Notes: generated by a model from the letters alone, not told the origin. A DNA stretch of 15,975 nucleotides from Bacillota bacterium (GCA_023421505.1 JAEZTJ010000065.1:1-15975), one strand, 5' to 3'. Counted from the first letter of the stretch, positions 6,364 to 15,184 are shown. Made by a program: numbers and translations.

Positions 6364-6678
6364 ATGGAAAGAGTTATCAGCTTATTATTTGATATTGAGA
6401 AAAAAGCAAATCAGATAATTGAACGGGCTAATCTTGAAAAGACAGAGTTATACGACGAAAACGAAAAGGCTATTCTTCAAATGGAAGAAGCAATTGCAGA
6501 AGAAAACAATGCAAAGATTAAGGCAATTGTTGAGCAGGCAGAAAAAGATTTAGAAAAAGAAAAGCAGCAATTAATAGAAAGTAGCAATATGCAGTTAAGA
6601 AGTCTTGAAATAAATTACAAGCAAAACCACGACAATATAGTAAATAAAGTATTTCAAAGTATCATTACATTTCAATAA
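6364..6678 (+). CDS. ntpF: V-type ATPase peripheral-stalk subunit (G/H, NtpF-like)
   Basis: This 104-residue protein is small, charged and almost entirely helical, rich in E, K, Q and N with heptad-like spacing from about residue 10 to 85. It contains no membrane segment or cysteine. These traits and its place at the head of the V-ATPase operon match the G/H subunit (NtpF of Enterococcus hirae), which pairs with subunit E to form the peripheral stalk. The ATG at 6364 has GGAGG 6 nt upstream; an in-frame upstream start at 6286 lacks a ribosome site and overlaps the P2 promoter. Sequence identity alone would be weak because coiled coils look alike. Position is the main support. Confidence 0.85.
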   Translation: MERVISLLFDIEKKANQIIERANLEKTELYDENEKAILQMEEAIAEENNAKIKAIVEQAEKDLEKEKQQLIESSNMQLRSLEINYKQNHDNIVNKVFQSIITFQ

Positions 6679-6936
6679 GCTATTCTTAAAGTCATATGAA
6701 ATATTCAAATTACAATATTCATTTATAATTATGTTACAATATAACAATCATCTAAATATTAGTTAAAATATCAATGAGGGTATTGTCTAGTGAATTGTTT
6801 TTTGGGCTTTAGTCTCATACTTTTTTAATATTTCTTTTGAAATGTAGGATACTATATACACGCTAATCTAATTTTGAAAGGAAATTCTTTCAAACTATAC
6901 AGGGGAAAATTCCTCAAGAATACATGGAGGATTATT
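6679..6936 (+). other. Long non-coding gap inside the V-ATPase operon
   Basis: The other intergenic gaps in this operon are 10-77 bp, but this one is 258 bp and AT-rich. It has no convincing ORF and no clear terminator. An isolated TATAAT at 6724-6729 lacks a good -35 box. A weak hairpin lies at 6876-6891 (GAAAG/CTTTC). Part of it (6781-6856) resembles the ends of the MITE-like element at 15199-15308 and may be a decayed copy. Confidence 0.5.
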
Positions 6937-7974
6937 ATGGATACTTCAATGTCCTACAGTGGTATTAATACTAAGGTTAAAGCAATGAGTCCAAGGCTCA
7001 TAAGTAATGATGATTATAATAGGATCTCTAATCTGGAAACAGTAACAGATTTAGTTGCATACTTAAAAAAGCATCCGGGTTATCATGACTTATTTCAAAA
7101 ATATGATGAACGCGAAATTCATCGTGGTGAAGCGGAAAGAGTTTTTATTAACGGTTTATATCTTGACTATACTAAAATCTACCGTTTTGCCAACGATGAT
7201 CAAAGAAAGGATCTTGAACTGATCTTCTTCCGTTATGAAGTAAACGTATTAAAGGCTTGTATTCGCTTAATTCATAATAATGCAAACGCTTATGATTTAT
7301 CCCTGTTTCATCCCTTCTTTACGAAGCATTCTAAAATAAATGTAAGTGTACTCTCCTCTTCACGCTCCATGGAGGAATATATTCACAATCTAAGCGGAAC
7401 GGAATATCATTCTCTACTGACGAAGTTAAATAATAAAAGCGGCTTGTCTTCCTTTGATTATGAAATGGCTCTTGATGTTTATTATTTTACAAAATCCTGG
7501 AGATTGAAGGATAAAATATTACTGGGTAATAACAAAAAAGCATTTACCATGAGAATTGGTACTGAAATAGATCTTCTTAATATAATGTGGATCTATAGAT
7601 CAAAGAAAATGTATGATATGGGTTCAGCAGAAATATTTACATACTTAATTCCTGTAAATTATAAGCTGACAAAACCGCAGCTGGCTAAGCTTGTCAGTGC
7701 AGGCACCCTGGAAGAGTTCATGAATCTAATCTCCTCAACTCGTTACAAGCAGTTTGCTACTCATTTAAAAAGCGGAAACATGGAACGGGAATATAATAAA
7801 ATTATTAATCGTATCTATTTATACAATATTACCAGATATCCCGCATCTATGACGACTGTAAATTATTACCTCTATCGTAAAGATATGGAGATTGGACGCT
7901 TAACATCTGCTCTGGAATGTATACGTTATGGACTGGATCTAAAGCGGAAACAGGATTATATTCTACAGCAATAG
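6937..7974 (+). CDS. ntpC: V-type ATPase subunit C (d / AC39 homologue)
   Basis: This 345-residue soluble helical protein is the V-ATPase C/d subunit, a funnel-shaped socket that links the central stalk to the membrane c-ring. Family features are visible in the segment GTEIDLLNIMWIYRSKKMYD (about residues 210-229) and near the C-terminus, where a conserved stretch with EIGRLTSALECIRYGL closes the protein. Length is normal for the family. The ATG at 6937 is preceded by GGAGG with 6 nt spacing; a TTG at 6874 in the same frame has no comparable site and would add 21 atypical residues. The next gene begins 16 bp after the stop. Confidence 0.95.
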   Translation: MDTSMSYSGINTKVKAMSPRLISNDDYNRISNLETVTDLVAYLKKHPGYHDLFQKYDEREIHRGEAERVFINGLYLDYTKIYRFANDDQRKDLELIFFRYEVNVLKACIRLIHNNANAYDLSLFHPFFTKHSKINVSVLSSSRSMEEYIHNLSGTEYHSLLTKLNNKSGLSSFDYEMALDVYYFTKSWRLKDKILLGNNKKAFTMRIGTEIDLLNIMWIYRSKKMYDMGSAEIFTYLIPVNYKLTKPQLAKLVSAGTLEEFMNLISSTRYKQFATHLKSGNMEREYNKIINRIYLYNITRYPASMTTVNYYLYRKDMEIGRLTSALECIRYGLDLKRKQDYILQQ

Positions 7975-7990
7975 AACTGGAGGTGTGAAA

Positions 7991-9898
7991 ATGATTGAGA
8001 AAATGAGGTTCTTAAGCATTACTGGACCTAAGGACGACTTCGACCGGGTTGTAAATAAGTACCTTACTAAATATGATGTTCATTTAGAAAATGCGCTTAC
8101 TGAGCTAAGTTCTAATTATAGTCTAAAACCCTTTGTCGAAATCAATCCATATAAAGATTTGGTACAGAAATCTGAGGATTTGATAAAAAAGCTTGAAAAA
8201 AAAGAATTTCCAGTCAACGAACTGATGACCCGTGAGGAAGCTACACAGGTAATTGATTCGGCATATACTATGTTATCGGATTTAAATACTAGAAAAAATG
8301 AGCTTAAAAAGCAACGGCTCGAATGCAATGAATTACTAAATCAAATAGAGCACTTCCGTCATCTTGATTATAATATTCAGCAGATCATGGATTTGAAATT
8401 TATTAAATACCGTTTCGGTAAGGTACCGCATGAATTCTATACCAGTTTTTCCAGATATGTATATGACAATTTAACAACTGTTTTTTACGAATGTGAAAGG
8501 GACAGGGAATACGTATGGGGTATTTACTTTGTACCCGCAAATGAAGCTGTTAAAATCGACGCCATCTACTCTTCTCTTCATTTCGAGCGGATGAAGCTGC
8601 CGAACGCTTATAAAGGTACACCAGAAGAATCCTATCAAACCATATTAACCGAAATAGAAGAAATAAACAATGAACTCCATCTGATCTATACGCAGATTAA
8701 GGAAAGACTTAATCAAATATCAGATCGCCTTGAACAGGCACATCACACAATATCAACCTTATCCTATAATTTTGATGTTCGAAAGATGGCAGCCTGTACC
8801 AGGGATAAGGGCTCTAAAGATGTATTCTATATTATATGCGGCTGGATAACGGATGAGGATGCTAAAAAGCTTTTAAAAGAAGCCGAATCGGATAAATTGG
8901 TTTACTGTGTCGTAGATACTGACCAGCTTGAGGATGATAATAAAAAGCCTCCGACCAAATTAAAAAACTTTTTATTGTTTAAACCTTTTGAAATGTTTAT
9001 TAAAATGTATGGTCTTCCGGCTTATAATGAAATTGATCCCACCTCCTTTGTTGCCATCACCTATTCTCTCATCTTTGGTATTATGTTCGGTGATGTCGGA
9101 CAGGGACTATGTCTTGTTGTTGGCGGTGCTTTGCTTTATAAGCTTAAGAAAATGAATCTGGCAGCTATCATATCACTCGCGGGCATTTTTTCAACTGCCT
9201 TCGGGTTTATGTATGGAAGCATCTTCGGTTTTGAAGGTCATCCTTTAAAACCCATATGGCTGTCACCTAGGGAAAGCGCAATGACAGTGCTTGCTACTGC
9301 TGTTGGATTTGGTGTGTTCCTTATACTTATGTCGATGATCATCAATATTGTGAACGGAATTAAAGCTAAGGATTGGGGAAGGGTTTTCTTTGATACAAAT
9401 GGTTTGGCCGGCTTAATATTTTATGGTTCCTTAATAGGCAGCGTTATACTTATCATTACCGGTCATTCCTTACCAGGAATACTTCTTATTATAGTATGCT
9501 TTGTAATCCCGTTATTACTTATTTTCTTTAAAGAGCCTCTCACACATGTAGTTCAGAAAAAGAAAAGAATTTTTCCGGAGCATAAGGGTATGTTTTTTGT
9601 AGAGACTTCCTTTGAGCTTTTTGAAATACTTCTTAGCTATTTATCCAATACCATCTCCTTTCTCCGTGTTGGCGCCTTTGCTATCAGCCATGCGGGTATG
9701 ATGGCTGTTGTTATGCTTTTAGCCGGAGCAGAATCCGGACATCCTAACCTGATTGTTTTAATATTCGGTAATATTTTTGTATCAGTAATGGAAGGTCTTG
9801 TGGTTGGCATTCAGGTTCTCCGTCTTGAGTATTACGAGATGTTCAGCCGTTTTTACAGAGGTTCAGGTAAAGAATTTAAACCTTATAAAAGTAAATAA
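7991..9898 (+). CDS. ntpI: V-type ATPase membrane subunit I (a subunit)
   Basis: This 635-residue protein is the stator membrane subunit that forms the ion half-channels against the c-ring. The N-terminal half (about 1-340) is a soluble, coiled-coil-containing arm that holds the peripheral stalks. The C-terminal half has about seven to eight hydrophobic segments starting near residue 350. The essential channel arginine is R559 in the motif FLRVGAFAISH. The ATG at 7991 is preferred: GGAGG lies 7 nt upstream. A GTG two codons earlier would sit only 1 nt from that site. The gene follows subunit C by 16 bp and precedes the ring subunit gene. Confidence 0.96.
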   Translation: MIEKMRFLSITGPKDDFDRVVNKYLTKYDVHLENALTELSSNYSLKPFVEINPYKDLVQKSEDLIKKLEKKEFPVNELMTREEATQVIDSAYTMLSDLNTRKNELKKQRLECNELLNQIEHFRHLDYNIQQIMDLKFIKYRFGKVPHEFYTSFSRYVYDNLTTVFYECERDREYVWGIYFVPANEAVKIDAIYSSLHFERMKLPNAYKGTPEESYQTILTEIEEINNELHLIYTQIKERLNQISDRLEQAHHTISTLSYNFDVRKMAACTRDKGSKDVFYIICGWITDEDAKKLLKEAESDKLVYCVVDTDQLEDDNKKPPTKLKNFLLFKPFEMFIKMYGLPAYNEIDPTSFVAITYSLIFGIMFGDVGQGLCLVVGGALLYKLKKMNLAAIISLAGIFSTAFGFMYGSIFGFEGHPLKPIWLSPRESAMTVLATAVGFGVFLILMSMIINIVNGIKAKDWGRVFFDTNGLAGLIFYGSLIGSVILIITGHSLPGILLIIVCFVIPLLLIFFKEPLTHVVQKKKRIFPEHKGMFFVETSFELFEILLSYLSNTISFLRVGAFAISHAGMMAVVMLLAGAESGHPNLIVLIFGNIFVSVMEGLVVGIQVLRLEYYEMFSRFYRGSGKEFKPYKSK

Positions 9899-9975
9899 TT
9901 GAAAATTTTTTTAGACTTCAGTTATTTTATATATTAATGAAAAATTATAACACAATTTTAAGGAGGATAATTTCC

Positions 9976-10395
9976 ATGGCAATCAGAATTACAATTATTA
10001 TCGCATTATTATTAAGTTTTATTATTCCTTTTGGAGCATTTCTCTATGGCAAGAAAACGAAGGGCGGCTTTAAGGCAGCACTCGGCTTTAATGTATTTAT
10101 GTTTTTCAGTATAATGATTATTGCTAACATCATGATGTTTACAGGTAAAGTATCAGCGGCAGAGACCACTGCTGCAGCTGCATCTATAGATAGCTGGAAA
10201 TATATTGCTGCTGCTCTTTCAACTGGATTATCTTGTATCGGCGGCGGTATTGCAGTTGCGAGTGCTTCTTCTGCTGCTTTGGGTGCAATTAGTGAGGATT
10301 CTTCCATCATGGGTAAGTCTATCGTATTTGTAGGTCTGGCAGAAGGTGTTGCTCTCTACGGTTTAATTATTTCCTTTATGATCTTATTAAGCTAA
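9976..10395 (+). CDS. ntpK: V-type ATPase ring subunit K (c subunit)
   Basis: This 139-residue, very hydrophobic protein builds the rotating membrane ring. The C-terminal hairpin (about residues 76-138) is a typical c-type unit: a glycine/alanine-rich helix CIGGGIAVASAS (87-98), the polar loop ISED (105-108), and an outer helix with the ion-carrying E123 in GLAEG. The N-terminal half (helices near 5-24 and 36-57) is not an obvious repeat of this unit and has no carboxylate. It ends in VSAAE, which resembles a signal-peptidase site. Enterococcus NtpK is a 156-residue duplicated form, so this layout differs. The ATG at 9976 has GGAGG 9 nt upstream; an in-frame start at 9937 adds 13 residues without a ribosome site. 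Confidence 0.93.
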   Translation: MAIRITIIIALLLSFIIPFGAFLYGKKTKGGFKAALGFNVFMFFSIMIIANIMMFTGKVSAAETTAAAASIDSWKYIAAALSTGLSCIGGGIAVASASSAALGAISEDSSIMGKSIVFVGLAEGVALYGLIISFMILLS

Positions 10396-10443
10396 TAAGG
10401 GCTAAGATTTTTTAAGCTGCCTACAGCAGCATGGAGGGTTACT

Positions 10444-10752
10444 ATGCGTATGTACCTGATCAGCGATAATGTTGATACTTATACCGGAATGAAGCTATCG
10501 GGTGTTAACGGTGTTGTGGTTCACACAAAGCCCGAGCTTAAGGATGAACTTGATAAAGTACTTGCAGACAAGACAATTGGCATTATTCTAATAACAGAAA
10601 AATTAAGCAACGAATTCCCTGAAATTATAAGTGATGTTAAGCTTAACAGAAGAATTCCGTTGATTGTCGAAATCCCGGATCGACATGGGACCGGCCGTAA
10701 ACCGGATTTTATTACATCCTATGTAAATGAAGCCATCGGATTGAAATTATAG
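10444..10752 (+). CDS. ntpG: V-type ATPase subunit F (NtpG)
   Basis: This 102-residue soluble protein is the central-stalk subunit F (called NtpG in Enterococcus). It binds the D shaft and takes part in coupling and regulation. It has a small Rossmann-like alternating strand/helix pattern, with a hydrophobic strand TIGIILIT near residue 45 and a conserved IPLIVEIPDRHG segment near 80. Length is typical of the family. The ATG has GGAGG 6 nt upstream. A small GCTG/CAGC stem (10416-10427) lies in the 48-bp gap after the ring subunit gene and might tune expression. Confidence 0.93.
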   Translation: MRMYLISDNVDTYTGMKLSGVNGVVVHTKPELKDELDKVLADKTIGIILITEKLSNEFPEIISDVKLNRRIPLIVEIPDRHGTGRKPDFITSYVNEAIGLKL

Positions 10753-10775
10753 TTCCAGAAAGGTATGGATTGGTT

Positions 10776-11342
10776 ATGACTCTTGATGAAAAATTAGAGC
10801 ATTTTTATTCTTCTGTAATAGAAAGTGCAACACAGCAAAATATTGAAATTGTTGAAGAATATAAAAGTGTGTTAAAGAAGAATTTTGATGAGCGTAGAGA
10901 GGCTGCTAAGCGCAAGGCTGAAGCAAATTATCGAATTGCCTCCGATAATATTATTCGGGAAAGAAACAGAAGGCTTTCTGCAGAATCTATGGAAATCAGA
11001 CGCAAAGTGCTTGAAAAAACAGCTGAAATTTCAGATGCGGTCTTTCAGGATGTGATGCAAAAGTTGGAAGAATATATAAAGACCACAGAATATGATGATT
11101 TATTATGCGCTCAAATTAGTAATGCCAGGAATTTTGCACAGGGTGATGCAATTACAATTTATATTAACCCCTCCGATGCTCATAAAATATCAGCTTTAGA
11201 AGAAAAAACAGGCGCTTCCCTTACGGTAAGCAACCGCGATTTTATCGGTGGTACCCGTGCTGTTATTCCTTCCCGCAGTATTCTGATTGATAATTCATTT
11301 ATTACAAAATTGGAAGAGGCAAAGAGTTCCTTTACTCTTTAA
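10776..11342 (+). CDS. ntpE: V-type ATPase subunit E (peripheral stalk)
   Basis: This 188-residue protein is subunit E, which forms the peripheral stalk with the G/H subunit and holds the A3B3 head in place. The N-terminal half (about residues 1-95) is a long charged helix. The C-terminal part is a mixed domain with the typical ending that includes GGTRAVIPSRSILIDNSF, a well-conserved subunit E feature. The start is uncertain. The ATG at 10776 gives the usual N-terminus, but its best ribosome site (AAAGG, 10760-10763) lies 12 nt away. A TTG at 10770 in frame has that site at 6 nt and would add two residues. The gene starts 23 bp after the F subunit. Confidence 0.92.
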   Translation: MTLDEKLEHFYSSVIESATQQNIEIVEEYKSVLKKNFDERREAAKRKAEANYRIASDNIIRERNRRLSAESMEIRRKVLEKTAEISDAVFQDVMQKLEEYIKTTEYDDLLCAQISNARNFAQGDAITIYINPSDAHKISALEEKTGASLTVSNRDFIGGTRAVIPSRSILIDNSFITKLEEAKSSFTL

Positions 11343-11367
11343 GTCTATGAAAGGGAGAAAATGCCTT

Positions 11368-13134
11368 ATGAGTTTAACAGGTAAAATATATGGTATCAAT
11401 GGGCCAATCGTGTATGTCGGTGAAAATCAGGCATTCAAAATGGGTGAAATGGTTTTGGTTGGTAAGGATAAGCTGGTTGGTGAAGTAATCGGCTTAACAA
11501 CTGGCAAAACCACTATTCAGGTATATGAAGAAACAACAGGGCTTAAACCCGGAGATGAGGTTCATTCTACCGGTGCTGCTATTTCTGTTACCTTGGCTCC
11601 CGGTATCATCAGTAATATTTTTGATGGTATAGAGCGTCCTTTGCAGGAAATTGCCAAAGCTTCCGGTGCTTTTATATCCAGAGGTGTCAGTGTTGAGTCT
11701 TTAGACACCACCAAACTGTGGGATGTTCATATAACAGTGAAACCGGGCGATAAAGTGTATGGTGGTACAATTATTGCTGAGGTACCTGAGACCAGAGCGA
11801 TTATTCATAAATCAATGGTTCCTCCTGACATGACGGGAACCGTTAAAAAAGTTGTACCAGATGGAAAATACACAATAAATGATACAATTGTAACCATTAT
11901 TTGTAGTAATGGTGAGGAAAAGGATTTGACTTTAACACAAAAATGGCCGATTCGTATTCCGAGACCCACTGCTAAAAGATTTCCTTCTGACCGTCCGCTG
12001 GTAACCGGTCAAAGAATACTTGATACTCTCTTTCCTATTTCGAAAGGGGGGACTGCTGCTATTCCCGGTGGTTTTGGTACTGGTAAAACCATGACCCAAC
12101 ATCAGCTTGCAAAATGGAGCGACGCTGATATCATTGTATATATAGGCTGCGGTGAACGTGGTAATGAGATGACCGAGGTTCTTGAGGATTTTACAAAATT
12201 AGTGGATCCAAAGTCCGGTAATCCGTTACTCGATCGTACTACTCTTATTGCCAATACCTCTAACATGCCGGTTGCTGCCCGTGAAGCAAGTATTTATACC
12301 GGTATAACGCTCGCAGAATATTACCGGGATATGGGCTATCATGTTGCTATCATGGCAGATTCAACCTCCCGTTGGGCTGAAGCCTTAAGAGAATTATCAG
12401 GGCGTCTCGAGGAGATGCCTGCGGAGGAAGGTTTCCCAGCTTATCTAGCCTCCCGTTTATCAGCCTTCTATGAAAGAGCTGGCTTTATGCAGAATTTAAA
12501 CTGGACTGAAGGAAGTGTTTCCATCATCGGAGCAGTTTCACCACAAGGTGGTGATTTTTCTGAACCGGTTACACAAAATACGAAACGTTTTGTACGCTGC
12601 TTTTGGGCACTTGATAAATCTCTTGCTTATGCAAGACATTTCCCAGCAATTAACTGGTTAACAAGCTACAGTGAGTATCTGACTGACTTAGCTCCCTGGT
12701 ACTTAAAAAATGTCGGTGAAGATTTTGTTGAGTGCAGAAACCAAATTCTCAGCTTACTCACTCAGGAAAATCAATTAAATGAAATTGTTAAATTAATCGG
12801 TAGCGATGTACTGCCTGATGATCAAAAATTAGTACTTGAGATAGCAAGAGTTATCCGATTAGGCTTTGTACAACAGAATGCTTATCACCCTTCCGACACT
12901 TATGTTCCGATGACCAAGCAGCTTAAGATGATGGAGACTATTCTCTACCTGTACCAGAAATCAAAACAGCTGATTGACAGAAGCATGCCTATGTCATTAT
13001 TAAAAGAAGACCCAATCTTTGACAAGGTTATTTCTATAAAATATGATATAGCAAACGATGAATTAGATAAGTTCGATAATTATAAGGTAATGATTGACGA
13101 ATTTTACGAGAACATAATGTCAAAGAATGCATAA
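11368..13134 (+). CDS. ntpA: V-type ATPase catalytic subunit A
   Basis: This 588-residue protein is the catalytic A subunit, which binds and hydrolyses (or makes) ATP in the A3B3 head. The Walker A loop is GGFGTGKT at residues 234-241 (K240). The catalytic glutamate is E263 in GCGERGNEM. The Walker B aspartate is D331 in the stretch IMADSTSRWAEALRE. The long insertion between the N-terminal barrel and the P-loop (about residues 110-195) that separates A subunits from F-type beta subunits is present. The ATG at 11368 is preceded by GGGAG 10 nt away. A nearer ATG at 11361 is out of frame and soon meets a stop, and the in-frame upstream ATG at 11287 lies inside the ntpE gene. Confidence 0.98.
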   Translation: MSLTGKIYGINGPIVYVGENQAFKMGEMVLVGKDKLVGEVIGLTTGKTTIQVYEETTGLKPGDEVHSTGAAISVTLAPGIISNIFDGIERPLQEIAKASGAFISRGVSVESLDTTKLWDVHITVKPGDKVYGGTIIAEVPETRAIIHKSMVPPDMTGTVKKVVPDGKYTINDTIVTIICSNGEEKDLTLTQKWPIRIPRPTAKRFPSDRPLVTGQRILDTLFPISKGGTAAIPGGFGTGKTMTQHQLAKWSDADIIVYIGCGERGNEMTEVLEDFTKLVDPKSGNPLLDRTTLIANTSNMPVAAREASIYTGITLAEYYRDMGYHVAIMADSTSRWAEALRELSGRLEEMPAEEGFPAYLASRLSAFYERAGFMQNLNWTEGSVSIIGAVSPQGGDFSEPVTQNTKRFVRCFWALDKSLAYARHFPAINWLTSYSEYLTDLAPWYLKNVGEDFVECRNQILSLLTQENQLNEIVKLIGSDVLPDDQKLVLEIARVIRLGFVQQNAYHPSDTYVPMTKQLKMMETILYLYQKSKQLIDRSMPMSLLKEDPIFDKVISIKYDIANDELDKFDNYKVMIDEFYENIMSKNA

Positions 13135-13158
13135 TGACGAAAGGGGAACAGGTGTATC

Positions 13159-14553
13159 ATGTCTATCGAATATTTAGGACTAAGTGAAATAAACGGCCCT
13201 TTAATTGTTCTTGAAGGTATTCGCAATGCCTCCTTCGACGAAATCGTAGAATTGACTGTGGAAGGGAACAAGAAAAAATTAGGCCGAATCATAGAGCTAT
13301 ATGAGGACAAGGCAGTTATACAGGTATTCCAGGGTACAGAGGATATGTCCTTATTTAATACACATACCAAGTTAACCGGTCATCCGATGGAGGTTAATCT
13401 CTCACCGGAAATTCTTGGGCGTGTATTTAATGGTGTAGGTCAGCCGATTGATGGTTTGGGCAATATCATAGCTGAGATGAAACGTGATATTAACGGACAG
13501 CCGCTTAATCCATGCTCCAGAGAATATCCAAGAAACTATATTAAAACAGGTATTTCCGCAATTGACTGCTTAACTACGTTAATCCGGGGCCAAAAGCTTC
13601 CCATCTTCTCAGGAAACGGTCTACCGCATGATCAATTAGCAGCGCAGATTGTAAAACAGGCTTCCTTAGGGGAAGGTGCTGAAGGCGAATTTGCTATTGT
13701 ATTTGCTGCTATGGGTGTAAAGCATGACGTTGCTGATTTCTTCCGTCGTACCTTTGAAGAAAGCGGAGCCAGCTCTCATGTTGTTATGTATTTAAATCTT
13801 GCGAATGATCCTGTTGTAGAACGTTTGATTACTCCTAAGGTTGCATTAACTGCTGCGGAATATCTTGCCTATGAAAAAGGGATGCATATTCTTGTTATTT
13901 TAACGGATATGACCTCTTATGCAGAAGCGATGCGTGAGGTCTCCTCTTCGAAAGGGGAAATTCCAAGTAGAAAGGGATATCCGGGTTATCTATACAGTGA
14001 GCTTGCTACCCTTTATGAAAGAGCCGGTATTGTACGTGGCTGCCCCGGTTCTGTAACACAGATACCTATTCTTACCATGCCGAATGATGATATAACTCAC
14101 CCTATTCCAGACCTAACTGGTTATATTACAGAGGGACAAATAGTACTTGACAGAGCACTTCACCAGAAGGCGGTTTATCCTCCGATTAATATTCTTCCTT
14201 CTCTTTCCCGTTTGATGAAGGATGGTATTGGTAAAGGTTATACAAGAGAGGATCATCAGGATCTCGCCAATCAGCTCTTCTCCTCTTATGCACGTGTTGG
14301 TGATGCCAGAGCCTTAGCTAGCGTTATCGGTGAGGACGAATTATCTCCGATTGATAAGAAGTATCTTAAATTTGGTATTGCAATGGAACAGGAATTCATA
14401 GCGCAGGGTCGCTTTGAAGATCGTACCATCCTGCAAACTTTAGATAAGGGTTGGGAATTGTTAACTATTCTTCCAAGAGAAGAATTAGATCGTATTGATA
14501 CCAAGATTTTGGATAAATATTTTATAAAGAATAATCAAGCAGCAGGCGAATAG
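13159..14553 (+). CDS. ntpB: V-type ATPase subunit B (non-catalytic)
   Basis: This 464-residue protein is the B subunit, which alternates with A in the head and contributes to the nucleotide site. Instead of a Walker A loop it has SGNGLPH at residues 151-157, the normal non-catalytic signature of B subunits. The segment ILTDMTSYAEAMREVSSSKGEIPSR is also the conserved family motif. Length is typical. The ATG has AGGTG 4 nt upstream and AGGGG further back. The gene begins 24 bp after subunit A. Its TAG stop overlaps the ribosome site of the next gene. Confidence 0.98.
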   Translation: MSIEYLGLSEINGPLIVLEGIRNASFDEIVELTVEGNKKKLGRIIELYEDKAVIQVFQGTEDMSLFNTHTKLTGHPMEVNLSPEILGRVFNGVGQPIDGLGNIIAEMKRDINGQPLNPCSREYPRNYIKTGISAIDCLTTLIRGQKLPIFSGNGLPHDQLAAQIVKQASLGEGAEGEFAIVFAAMGVKHDVADFFRRTFEESGASSHVVMYLNLANDPVVERLITPKVALTAAEYLAYEKGMHILVILTDMTSYAEAMREVSSSKGEIPSRKGYPGYLYSELATLYERAGIVRGCPGSVTQIPILTMPNDDITHPIPDLTGYITEGQIVLDRALHQKAVYPPINILPSLSRLMKDGIGKGYTREDHQDLANQLFSSYARVGDARALASVIGEDELSPIDKKYLKFGIAMEQEFIAQGRFEDRTILQTLDKGWELLTILPREELDRIDTKILDKYFIKNNQAAGE

Positions 14554-14563
14554 AGGTGATATT

Positions 14564-15184
14564 GTGAATCCGAATACCTTTCCTACTAAAGGTAACTTAA
14601 TACTTGCAAAAAACTCATTAAAGCTTGCCAAACAAGGCTACGAGCTAATGGATAAAAAACGTAATATATTAATGAGAGAGCTGATGGATTTGATTGATAA
14701 GGCTAAGGATATCCAGTCTCAGATTGACAGTACCTTCTCTTCTGCTTATATGGCACTTCAGCAGGCTAATATTGAAATGGGTATTAACAATGTATCGGAG
14801 CTAAGTAATACGATACCCGAAGAAAATTCCATTCAGATTAAACAACGAAGTATTATGGGAACGGAAATTCCTCTGGTTGAATTTGATAATACCGTAAGTA
14901 AACCAACCTATGCTTTTTATCAGACAAAGCTATCTCTGGATGAAGCTACCAAAAGATTTATGAAGGTGAAGGAACTCACTATCCGTTTATCCATGATTGA
15001 GAATTCGGCATATCGTTTGGCTACCAATATCAACAAAACCCAAAAACGTGCTAACGCATTAAAGAATATAACTATTCCTTACTACACTTCCCTTGTTACG
15101 GAGATTCAAAATGCACTGGAGGAAAAAGAAAGAGAAGAATTTACAAGACTGAAAGTAATAAAGCGGCGTCAAACTGCGCAATAA
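14564..15184 (+). CDS. ntpD: V-type ATPase subunit D (central stalk shaft)
   Basis: This 206-residue protein is subunit D, the coiled-coil shaft that turns inside the A3B3 head. The typical N-terminus is clear: PTKGNLILAKNSLKLAKQGY, then a charged helix with the LMDKKRNIL motif. A second long helix, rich in N, K and E, occupies about residues 130-200, giving the expected antiparallel pair. The start is GTG, with AGAGGTGAT as ribosome site overlapping the stop of subunit B, so the two are probably translationally coupled. It is the last gene of the operon; a large inverted repeat follows 14 bp after the stop. Confidence 0.97.
   Translation: MNPNTFPTKGNLILAKNSLKLAKQGYELMDKKRNILMRELMDLIDKAKDIQSQIDSTFSSAYMALQQANIEMGINNVSELSNTIPEENSIQIKQRSIMGTEIPLVEFDNTVSKPTYAFYQTKLSLDEATKRFMKVKELTIRLSMIENSAYRLATNINKTQKRANALKNITIPYYTSLVTEIQNALEEKEREEFTRLKVIKRRQTAQ

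Noticed and set aside
8116..8328. Minus-strand open frame inside ntpI
   Set aside because: It is antisense to a clear V-ATPase subunit and rich in S and F as expected for a shadow of coiled-coil coding sequence.
10044..10310. Minus-strand open frame inside ntpK
   Set aside because: It mirrors the glycine/alanine-rich ring subunit; no ribosome site was seen.
13104..13370. Minus-strand open frame across the ntpA/ntpB junction
   Set aside because: It is antisense to two conserved genes and has no domain.
13609..13629. Apparent loss of the Walker A loop in ntpB
   Set aside because: SGNGLPH is the normal signature of the non-catalytic B subunit, so this is not a mutation.
14286..14504. Minus-strand open frame inside ntpB
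   Set aside because: It is a shadow of the conserved B subunit.
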